From: an uncultured Eubacteriales bacterium
Lineage (GTDB): Bacteria > Bacillota > Clostridia > Christensenellales > Borkfalkiaceae
Length of the DNA: 19,112 bases
Assembly: GCA_900540805.1 (NCBI GenBank)
Contig: UQHL01000036.1
Location: forward strand, 1-19,112
Direction of reading: 5' to 3'
Shown here: one piece after another, positions 12,632-19,112 of the stretch
Position numbering within the stretch: position 1 is the first letter of the stretch
How the letters are laid out: each line of letters begins with the position of its first letter
Program-made: the position numbers and the translations under genes
The notes under the pieces: generated by a model
Databases searched by the model: none
The model's input: the letters and a program-made list of their open reading frames with translations, nothing else
What the model was told of the DNA's origin: nothing

Positions 12632-12730
12632 TCAGAATACCCGCTTGAATGTACTTATCAGATACAGTACCGCCAAGATTATGGCGACATATATCACGAT
12701 TCGGATTATCAGTTTCAAAATTTTTAACAT
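12632..12730 (-). CDS. 32-aa single-span hydrophobic peptide
   Basis: The frame reads MLKILKLIIRIVIYVAIILA followed by VLYLISTFKRVF: one membrane helix with basic ends. The ribosome site is poor (GGGG six bases before the ATG). The stop lies two bases before the ATPase ATG, which lacks its own site, so coupled translation supports the frame being real. Its length and topology resemble small inner-membrane or minor coat peptides of filamentous phages, but such similarity is not diagnostic. Confidence 0.5.
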   Translation of the reverse strand: MLKILKLIIRIVIYVAIILAVLYLISTFKRVF

Positions 12731-12746
12731 TTTTTGCCCCAACCTA

Positions 12747-12775
12747 TTGACTTTTTCCGAGTTTTTGGGTATAAT
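12747..12775 (+). promoter_or_regulatory. Promoter of small RNA 2
   Basis: TTGACT, 17 bp, TATAAT on the plus strand, against the direction of every surrounding gene. Confidence 0.7.
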
Positions 12776-12781
12776 AATAGT

Positions 12782-12866
12782 AGTTCCTTCGGGATAGCTC
12801 TTTATAGAGCCTTGGTTGAAATACCATGTTAGTATAGCGGGGCGGGGGACTGCCCCGTTTTTATTT
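12782..12866 (+). ncRNA. Candidate small RNA 2
   Basis: A transcript of about 80-85 nt is predicted between a strong promoter and a terminator. It contains the hairpin GCTCT-TTAT-AGAGC (12797-12810), an unpaired middle part, and a terminator stem CGGGGC/GCCCCG (12838-12857) with a GGGGGACT loop and TTTTTATTTT. Its 3' end is antisense to the stop codon of the 175-aa gene. It lies in the gap between that gene and the 32-aa peptide gene, where it could regulate either. I do not recognise it as a known RNA family. Confidence 0.6.
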
Positions 12867-13388
12867 TCGCCCTTTCAATTCTCGCAACTTATTTCGGTTG
12901 TCTTTTCGTTTGATACTATCTTTTTTGATTTGATTGACATCTTTTTGCGAAACATCTTTCTGCTGTTTATTGGGTAGAAATTTTTTCCCAACTTTAATAG
13001 GTTTGTTTTCATCATCTTTTGTTGCGACAAAAGGACGGTATTTCGATTTTCCCTGCTGATAATCGGGTAAAGCTGTTCCTTGCTTTGAGGTTGTCAACTT
13101 CACCACTGCAAGTTCATCAGCTCGGTTACTGTCCACCACTACGACTTTTCGATACAGCCCCTTATTTTCATAACCGGGCTTTCTGTATTTTTCTTGTCCT
13201 TCAAAAAATTCGTCACGGGTTTGTAAAGTCCGTCCGTTCGGAATTTTTTGAGAAACATTCTTCCGTTGCGATTTTGGGCTGTTTGTCTTTTTCTCTGCCG
13301 GTTTTGCTTTCGACTTCGAATTTTCGATTTTATTCTTACCCGCCGCTTTACTTGCGGCGGGCTTTTTCGCGTTCTTCTCCTCGCTCAT
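12861..13388 (-). CDS. Lysine-rich N-terminus plus conserved basic domain, 175 aa
   Basis: Residues 1-50 are low-complexity and rich in Lys, Ala and Ser. Residues about 75-130 look like a folded domain with strands LYRKVVVVDSN, ELAVVKLTTSK and KYRPFVAT; the strand order and the VVVVDSN/LAVVKLT pattern loosely recall MazF/PemK-type SH3-like barrels. The tail is again lysine-rich (RKDNRNKLRELKGRK). The ATG overlaps the stop of the 1195-aa gene (ATGA), so the two are translationally coupled. It probably binds nucleic acid or acidic partners in the cytoplasm; no toxin activity is claimed. Confidence 0.5.
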   Translation of the reverse strand: MSEEKNAKKPAASKAAGKNKIENSKSKAKPAEKKTNSPKSQRKNVSQKIPNGRTLQTRDEFFEGQEKYRKPGYENKGLYRKVVVVDSNRADELAVVKLTTSKQGTALPDYQQGKSKYRPFVATKDDENKPIKVGKKFLPNKQQKDVSQKDVNQIKKDSIKRKDNRNKLRELKGRK

Positions 13389-16300
13389 TTTTTCGCCTTC
13401 GTGCTCGATTTCTTTTTCTTAGCCGGTTTCGTTTTCTTCGCCGTTGCCGTCTTTCGCTTCGGCTTTATGATTCCCGATACTGTCAAAATTTTATATACGC
13501 CCGCTATAAGCGCCGTCACCGCTAAAATTCCCAACGCCGCGCCTCCCAGGATCTTCAACCACTTCATGGCATTCGACCCGTTCAGCTTATCCCACGTTTT
13601 CTTGATCCATTCCTTCGCGTCGTTTAATGCGTTCTTGATCGCGCTGTCCGTGTCTCCCGCGTCGTCCGCTCCGTTCGTCGCCAGGTATGCGTTATCGCTT
13701 GTTCCGTCCAAGTAAAAGAAATAACTGTAATACATCGCGTTGTCGTCGTTCACGATCTCGCAGAACGACATTCCCACATACCCCAGCACAGACGTAATCA
13801 CGCCTTTCGTCGTCAGGTTATTGAAAAATTTATACACCCCCGACCCGCTTACTTGCTTACCCTCGAAAATCGTCATGCAGCCGTCGCCCGTGTTGTTCTT
13901 GAACCAATAATTAAGATCAGACACCTGCTCCTTGAATACCGCTACCGAGAAAAAGCCGTACAGATTTTCTCTCGTCACGTCGTTCGAATATTTGAAATAG
14001 TGTCTCTTCGGAGTATTCAAAAACAAAATAGACCAATCCTGCCCGTATTGCTTACACCAATCCGAATAAGAGGTCAGCGGGATTTTGATTTCCAGCATAT
14101 TCCCGTCGTAATCGATTTGTTTCAGCGCCGCGTGCGAATACGAAAGCTCTGCCGTATAGGTGGAAATCCCGTCGAATTTCACCGTTATCTTTTCCACCGT
14201 CGCCAGACCTAAAATATCCAGACTTTTAAGCCCTAAAATTGATTGGATATCTTCATTCGTCAATGCGTAGATATCTTCATAATCTTTGACTTTGACGGTC
14301 CCCGAAAATACCTTCTTTTCCGCGAAGCACGGTTTCGCGTCTTTCTCGCCCGTACGGATCCGATAGTCCTTATAGTTTTCAAGGTACTTGATTTTCAGAT
14401 TCCAGCTGTCCGTGAACTCTATCGCGACCGGCAGCACCTCTTTTTCCGTCGTACTCGTCCGCACCTCTATTTTTGCGTTTCGGTAATCCTCCGCATTCGT
14501 CACCGTCAGCTTATCGGGTTTGGAGGTGGAAATTCCTTTCACTCGATACCCCGAAGGGATCTTACCCACGAAATCCCCGCCCGTGTAGTTTAAGCTGCTA
14601 TGATTGAGCGCTTTGAATATAATTTCGTCGTCGTAGTTATTCGTAATCCCGAAAAGCGTATTATACGTATATTCCACCGTGATTTTACACGTATGCGTTT
14701 CCGAATCATACGTGCTGTATTCCTTGCGTATCGATACCGGAATATAATACTCCGCTCCGCCCAGAAAGGCGGGATTTATTGCTTCGTTTACGATTTCCCC
14801 GTAGTCTGTCATGAAATTCGTGAAATTGCAAGTCACGATCTCACTATACAGTTTCACAATCGGCGCAGACGTTTTCCACGTTTCCGAGATCTCCGTTCCG
14901 TTCAGCGTCAGCTCCGCATACTCATACGTCAGCGTGTATTCCACGTCCTCGATAATTTCCGCAACGCCGATCAGCGATAAATTGACAAGCTCGTTTTCTT
15001 TGGCGTTCGGGAAGGTCACGATCAGCGCCTCCTCCGTCAGCTGCGTCGTCACGCCCTCCGGCTTGCCGCTGATCCGGATGTTCTCTTTCCCGAAATCGAA
15101 CAGCCAATTGCAGGAATTGTGCAGCTGCTCCTCGATGTCCGCAAATCTGAATGTCAGCGTCGTGCTCATCGCGCCCGCTACCACGTCCGCCGTGTAATAG
15201 TCTATCGTCAGATTGTTCGCCGGGTCGTTGTTCGTCACCCGCAAGGACAGATCCTTATACTGAAAATCCGCATATATTACCGTCAGCGTCCCAGTCTGCG
15301 ATACTGCATTATAGCTGTACTCAAAATCTTCCGCCTGCAAGATGATCCGCTTCTGCGTCGTATATCGGTATCCGTCTCGCCAATAATCGCCCGTATAAAC
15401 CGCATTCAGCTTGGCGATATTGTTAAATTCCGTCAGATCGTACAACGCGGAGAGCACCAGCGCCTTATTTTGCGCCCAGACGCTTTTTACCTTAAACGCA
15501 TGGCTCTTTTCCGTCAACGTCGCATAGTCCGTCAGGGCTTTGTATTTCAGCGTCACCGTGATCTCGTTCGTGTCCGGTTTCACTCCCGCCACGTCCTGCA
15601 TCCACGCTCGCTCTCCGTCCGTCATGCTCGCGTCGCGTTCCAAGACTTCCAGCGCCAGGCTTTTCAGCGACGTCTGATAATAATTCCGCGAAAACGATTC
15701 TATGCTTGTTGAAAACGATTCCTGATCCTGTTTGCCCGTAACATACACCGCGTCCGTTCGCGTTACTTTCAGGATCGTCGCAAAATAATAATACTCCTGC
15801 TCCGCATTCGTCGGCAGCCCCAACGAAAACACATCCATCCCGCGGCTTAAAAATTCTTCGCTCAACGCCTCCGCTTCGTTCGTGTATGGCTCTATGCATT
15901 CCCCCGGCGATACGTGATACATATATCCCCACGTCAGCTTCATTCCCGCGTTTCCGTAATCGCTTAAATCCGTAGTCCGGCAAATATACAAAAAATGATC
16001 TTCATAGGTGTACCTCGTTCCGATCGGAACCCCCGATATCGACGAATAGAGCGTTTCTTTCGAGGTTTCCCGCTTTCCCTGTTTCAACTGCGTCAGATAC
16101 GACTCCGGCACTTTCACCATCAACGACAGACCGCTGCTCTGCGACAGCTGCGCCGCTTGGCTGATTTCAAAGGTGTTATTTTCCGACGAAAATCCCACTG
16201 TCAGCGTGATATAGTTTTTTACCGAATCTTCGACCACCATTCCGCCGAAGTTATTTTCCACGGCTTTCTGCCAGACGTAGTATATACTCCTCGCATCGCT

Positions 16301-16972
16301 CGTCGCCGCCGCGCCGCCTACCGTCGCCAACAGCTGCATTTCCGCGTGTAACGAACCCGTTACGTAGATATACACCGTCGTATAGCCGCTTGTAAATATA
16401 TATCGGCTCAAATCAAGCGTCGCTTGCCTTTCTTTGATTTCATCGCTCTCGAAGCCTAATTTACACCCCGCGTCCGTTCCCGATACAAAGCTTACCGTCA
16501 AGAGACTGTTCGACTGCACCGCGCTTTCCGAGACATACAGCGCAAATCGCAAGCGATACAAATCCGTCGCATCCAACGACGCCGATGCGCCCGTATTAAA
16601 GAACAGCTCTTCCGACACCGGATTGACTATTACCGTAATGATTTTTCTTTGGCTTTGATAAAATTTACCGTACGTCTCACACCTTAACGTATAATAGTCC
16701 GTTCCTTCCGCTTCGCTCGGGAGTTCCGTTATTTCCGCGCGTTCGCCGTTATAAAACAACGTGTCACCGAGTTCAAAACTGCTCTCGCTATAAAATTCTA
16801 AAAGCGACATTTCTTGCGTGCCCGATAATACACCGCCCAAATCGATGACCGCCGTCGTCGTTTCCGCGCGCGTCTTTATCGGCTTATACACGCATAATAG
16901 CCCGATCGCGAACATCGCGCAGGCTACTAAAAAAGTCAGGATTATCGTCAGTTTTCTTTGCAGCGTTTTCAT
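13385..16972 (-). CDS. Giant surface protein with signal peptide, C-terminal membrane anchor and lysine-rich tail
   Basis: The 1195-aa reading starts at the ATG at 16972, with AAGGTG upstream; a GTG three codons earlier is less well placed. Residues 1-38 form a signal peptide (basic start, TIILTFLVACAMFAIGLL, probable cut after TRA). About 1100 residues of beta-rich extracellular sequence follow, with few cysteines and no recognised repeat. Near the C-terminus come an amphipathic KNALNDAKEWIKKTWDKL, a membrane helix (ILGGAALGILAVTALIAGVY) and a basic Lys/Thr tail. There is no LPXTG. The topology matches a membrane-held surface or adsorption protein, or a pIII-like virion tip protein. Translation is coupled to the 175-aa gene. 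Confidence 0.65.
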   Translation of the reverse strand: MKTLQRKLTIILTFLVACAMFAIGLLCVYKPIKTRAETTTAVIDLGGVLSGTQEMSLLEFYSESSFELGDTLFYNGERAEITELPSEAEGTDYYTLRCETYGKFYQSQRKIITVIVNPVSEELFFNTGASASLDATDLYRLRFALYVSESAVQSNSLLTVSFVSGTDAGCKLGFESDEIKERQATLDLSRYIFTSGYTTVYIYVTGSLHAEMQLLATVGGAAATSDARSIYYVWQKAVENNFGGMVVEDSVKNYITLTVGFSSENNTFEISQAAQLSQSSGLSLMVKVPESYLTQLKQGKRETSKETLYSSISGVPIGTRYTYEDHFLYICRTTDLSDYGNAGMKLTWGYMYHVSPGECIEPYTNEAEALSEEFLSRGMDVFSLGLPTNAEQEYYYFATILKVTRTDAVYVTGKQDQESFSTSIESFSRNYYQTSLKSLALEVLERDASMTDGERAWMQDVAGVKPDTNEITVTLKYKALTDYATLTEKSHAFKVKSVWAQNKALVLSALYDLTEFNNIAKLNAVYTGDYWRDGYRYTTQKRIILQAEDFEYSYNAVSQTGTLTVIYADFQYKDLSLRVTNNDPANNLTIDYYTADVVAGAMSTTLTFRFADIEEQLHNSCNWLFDFGKENIRISGKPEGVTTQLTEEALIVTFPNAKENELVNLSLIGVAEIIEDVEYTLTYEYAELTLNGTEISETWKTSAPIVKLYSEIVTCNFTNFMTDYGEIVNEAINPAFLGGAEYYIPVSIRKEYSTYDSETHTCKITVEYTYNTLFGITNNYDDEIIFKALNHSSLNYTGGDFVGKIPSGYRVKGISTSKPDKLTVTNAEDYRNAKIEVRTSTTEKEVLPVAIEFTDSWNLKIKYLENYKDYRIRTGEKDAKPCFAEKKVFSGTVKVKDYEDIYALTNEDIQSILGLKSLDILGLATVEKITVKFDGISTYTAELSYSHAALKQIDYDGNMLEIKIPLTSYSDWCKQYGQDWSILFLNTPKRHYFKYSNDVTRENLYGFFSVAVFKEQVSDLNYWFKNNTGDGCMTIFEGKQVSGSGVYKFFNNLTTKGVITSVLGYVGMSFCEIVNDDNAMYYSYFFYLDGTSDNAYLATNGADDAGDTDSAIKNALNDAKEWIKKTWDKLNGSNAMKWLKILGGAALGILAVTALIAGVYKILTVSGIIKPKRKTATAKKTKPAKKKKSSTKAKK

Positions 16973-16986
16973 CTCCGTCACCTTCT

Positions 16987-17571
16987 CTAAAATACGATCT
17001 CGCCCGGGCTAAGCTCTATTTTCTCCACCCCGATATTTCCCGGCTCTTTCACTGAAAATCCGACCGTCAGCGTTGTTTTCCCGCTTCGTATTTCCAGCCG
17101 GAATCTGTCCCCTGCAGGAATATTCTCCGGCAGCTCGATCGCCTCGTCCTGCCAGATGTCCCGCAACGCTTTTTCCAGTCCGCAGGAAATCCTGAAGCCC
17201 GTGTCCGTTTTCTCTACCTCGAATACGTCCGTAAACTCCTCGCCGCGGCCGACGTTCGCTCCCGCTATATCCTTCTGCCAGCTGTACTCTTTTCCGCCGA
17301 CTGTGAACGTGAAATCCGTTTCTTCCGTTCCCGCGGCATAGATTTTTACTTCATATTCCGCGCTCTTATCCCGAAGCTTCACTCCAAACTCCGATTCAGC
17401 CGCTATTTCCAGCCCAGAAACGGATTTTTTATAACTCTCGCCCGCATACGTGAGTGTAATCTGATTCCCGCTTATTCCTATCAGCCGCGACAATAGACCG
17501 AGCGAAAGTATCAGCACCAGGATCACGATCAGCGCCGTCAGTATTCTCTTGCCCGTTTTCTTTCCTGCCAT
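16987..17571 (-). CDS. Membrane-anchored extracellular protein, 194 aa
   Basis: Unrecognised. The basic start MAGKKTGKRI leads into one membrane helix (LTALIVILVLILSLGLLSRL), so the rest is predicted outside the cell. The outer part is beta-rich (NQITLTYAGESYKKSV, DFTFTVGGKEYSW, RLEIRSGKTTLTVGFSV) and ends in IELSPGEIVF. AAAGGAG lies before the ATG. The stop is 14 bases from the ATG of the 1195-aa gene. The C-terminal tetrapeptide and the KKT-helix start resemble those of the neighbouring 348-aa protein. Confidence 0.65.
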   Translation of the reverse strand: MAGKKTGKRILTALIVILVLILSLGLLSRLIGISGNQITLTYAGESYKKSVSGLEIAAESEFGVKLRDKSAEYEVKIYAAGTEETDFTFTVGGKEYSWQKDIAGANVGRGEEFTDVFEVEKTDTGFRISCGLEKALRDIWQDEAIELPENIPAGDRFRLEIRSGKTTLTVGFSVKEPGNIGVEKIELSPGEIVF

Positions 17572-17625
17572 TCTTCCGCTCCTTTGACTTGTTTTTTATC
17601 GCTGTACGACTCAATCTATCTTTTC

Positions 17626-18672
17626 TTAGAATACAACTGCCGGAAAGTTTACATTCACCGCGCTCGCCGGAACATACAACCGTGTTTCACTGCAACTAAA
17701 ATCGATTTTTTTCGTGAATGACGAATATTCGCCCGTACACGTTATATTCAACGTAAAGACTTTCGTCAGACCCCAATCGGTTCTTATCAGATTGTATAAC
17801 TTTTCCAGCTTTGTCACGTCGGTAACGTTGCTTTCTCCGAAAAATTCTTTACAAAAATCCTGTCCAAGCGAAAAACCGCTTTCATTAAGGGTTTTTGTGT
17901 GCGGGGCTACCGTAATACCCGCATTTGCTGCTTTCGTGATAAACGCTGTCGTTAAACTCAAAGTTATCTCTGTCGAAAATTCGTCCTCCGTCGTGCCTAT
18001 GCCGTAAGTATAGGTATAGGTTGTGGTGACAAGATCCGTCGAATGTTCCATACACGGATGCAAATAAGGCATCGGATCCATACCCTCGGTAAAGTCATAA
18101 CCCGAACCGTGAGCAGCCGCACGGCTTATTTTCAAATTAGACGCCGTGATTCGTTTTGCGTAATCCACCGTTGTTTCCGCTTTTACGTCGGCATTGAAAC
18201 GGCTTGCCACCGTGATTTTTATCTGCGCCCCGAACGCGTCCAGATTTTCTACCGTCGCCGTCAACGCGCCGTCCGCACTCGGCGTTACCGTCACATACTC
18301 CGTCACGCTCTTGCCACTCGCCCATGCCGACGTAGGATCCACAAAACTCACCGACCAATCCACCTCTTTATTCATCGCATTCGCTGGTGTAACCGTCGCC
18401 GTCAGCGTGTAGGCCGTTTCCGCCAGTTCCGACACGCCATACTCGTCATACTCGCTTGACAAAAGCTTTCTTGCCGTCAGCTGCATTCCGTTGCCTTCCG
18501 GTTCGTTAAATATTACGCCTCCGCCGACGTCTTCGGAGGGGGCTTCCATTTCTACTCTTTCATTCCCGCCATGCGTTATCTGCTCTTTGATCGCATAGAC
18601 CCCGGCGCCGATCACGGCGCCGAGTACCAACGATAACAGATTCGATACGATTCGCGTTTTCTTGTCTGTCAT
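17626..18672 (-). CDS. Membrane-anchored extracellular protein with Ig-like region, 348 aa
   Basis: Starts MTDKKTRIVSNLLSLVLGAV, a short basic stretch and one membrane helix (residues about 9-27). After an acidic Gly/Glu linker, residues about 85-175 (YTLTATVTPANAMNKEVDWS, then YVTVTPSADGALTATV and IKITVASRF) look like a bacterial Ig-like (Big_2-type) domain, common on surface and phage structural proteins. The remainder is beta-rich with three cysteines (PYLHPCMEH, DFCKEFFG, DFSCSE) plus ITCTG, and ends in NFPAVVF. AAAGGAG precedes the ATG, 18 bases after the stop of the upstream gene. Confidence 0.65.
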   Translation of the reverse strand: MTDKKTRIVSNLLSLVLGAVIGAGVYAIKEQITHGGNERVEMEAPSEDVGGGVIFNEPEGNGMQLTARKLLSSEYDEYGVSELAETAYTLTATVTPANAMNKEVDWSVSFVDPTSAWASGKSVTEYVTVTPSADGALTATVENLDAFGAQIKITVASRFNADVKAETTVDYAKRITASNLKISRAAAHGSGYDFTEGMDPMPYLHPCMEHSTDLVTTTYTYTYGIGTTEDEFSTEITLSLTTAFITKAANAGITVAPHTKTLNESGFSLGQDFCKEFFGESNVTDVTKLEKLYNLIRTDWGLTKVFTLNITCTGEYSSFTKKIDFSCSETRLYVPASAVNVNFPAVVF

Positions 18673-18690
18673 TTTTCTTTCGCTCCTTTA

Positions 18691-19112
18691 TCAGAATACA
18701 ATCTCCGTTTCGTCGATCTCTATGCTCTCCACGCCTTTCTGCGTTACGATCTTCGACGTGTCGAGTCTCAATCCGTATGTTTCAAGCAGCTTTCCGCCCT
18801 CCGCGTCATAAATTTCCACCGTGTAAGCGTCTGCTCCCGTATAGGTAGAAATGTTCGTGATCAGCTTGTTCTTTATCGTGTTATTTGCTTTATGCAACGC
18901 TTCCCCCCATGTCTTATCGAAAAAGCCCGTCAGCGTCGCGCTCGCTCCTCCGCTGTATTCTTTCAAATCTTCGCTTTTCGCTCCCGAGGCCGTTATTACT
19001 CCACCGAACGCAAGCGCGGGTTTGATTTTGAAATATTCCGCCTTGTCCGTATTCGCGCGCGTATAAACCGTAGATTTGTTCACGCTTATCTGCACCGCCG
19101 CGCTCTTGCTCT
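18691..19112 (-). CDS. C-terminal part of another extracellular protein, cut by the window edge
   Basis: The frame is open to the window end, so the true start lies outside; a GTG at 19095 is not a convincing start. The visible part is beta-rich (AVQISVNKSTVYTRA, SATLTGFF, AYTVEIYDAEGGKLLETYGL) and ends in IEIDETEIVF, close to the end of the 194-aa protein. It is the upstream member of the same operon. Confidence 0.6.
   Translation of the reverse strand, partial: SKSAAVQISVNKSTVYTRANTDKAEYFKIKPALAFGGVITASGAKSEDLKEYSGGASATLTGFFDKTWGEALHKANNTIKNKLITNISTYTGADAYTVEIYDAEGGKLLETYGLRLDTSKIVTQKGVESIEIDETEIVF

Noticed and set aside
12861..13388. MazF/PemK toxin
   Set aside because: Only a loose strand pattern is shared; there is no antitoxin gene beside it and the protein is fused to long lysine-rich tails, so toxin activity is not claimed.
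13385..16981. LPXTG-anchored cell-wall adhesin
   Set aside because: The C-terminus has a membrane helix and basic tail but no LPXTG-type sorting motif.

Overview
The window reads as a chromosome-to-mobile-element junction in a spore-forming Clostridia-type Firmicute. The lineage is suggested by a sporulation sigma-K gene with a sigma-E-type promoter, an RNase P RNA, strong sigma-A promoters (TTGACA, about 17 bp, TATAAT) and AGGAGG-type ribosome sites. Species-level placement is not possible from this window.

Bases 1 to about 4535 are ordinary chromosome: sigK, an HD-domain phosphohydrolase (probable 5'-deoxynucleotidase), rnpB, pyruvate kinase (pyk) and a small alpha/beta hydrolase. At 4536-4593 lies the 3' half of a tRNA-Ser(CGA) on the minus strand. 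It runs from the anticodon loop to CCA, still has its terminator on the chromosomal side, and has no matching 5' half. This is the usual scar of integration at a tRNA anticodon loop, so everything to the right, to beyond 19112, is probably one integrated element. The intact tRNA-Ser and an integrase would be expected at its far end, outside the window.

The element has three blocks. (a) 4600-6320 is a maintenance/end block: a small RNA convergent with a 37-codon peptide gene (type I toxin-antitoxin-like layout), a RelB/ParE-type toxin-antitoxin pair, a hairpin-rich stretch, and a pair of 29-bp direct repeats inside a 10-bp inverted repeat. (b) 6318-9928 is a replication and control block: a double-HTH replication-type protein with a DnaI-like cysteine motif, a small partner, and a tandemly duplicated regulatory cassette. 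Each cassette has a 127-aa protein, a divergent promoter region with three palindromic operators, and two small XRE regulators that converge tail to tail. The operator sequences differ between cassettes but their spacing is the same. The two regulators of each cassette share a recognition helix that differs from the other cassette's. This looks like a duplicated CI/Cro-style switch that re-specialised, possibly wired as a relay. (c) 10359-19112 is an envelope/export block, almost entirely on the minus strand: three or more membrane-anchored or secreted beta-rich proteins ending in a similar C-terminal tetrapeptide, a 1195-aa surface protein with signal peptide, C-terminal membrane anchor and lysine-rich tail, a lysine-rich 175-aa protein, a 32-aa hydrophobic peptide, and a 756-aa polytopic membrane protein with a deviant P-loop that resembles Zot/pI or coupling-protein ATPases. 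A second promoter-to-terminator small RNA lies inside this block.

My reading is a prophage-like or plasmid-like integrated element with its own replication gene, a two-stage repressor switch and an uncharacterised envelope-spanning apparatus. A filamentous-phage-like particle is one candidate and a conjugation or secretion machine is the other. The sequence alone does not decide between them.
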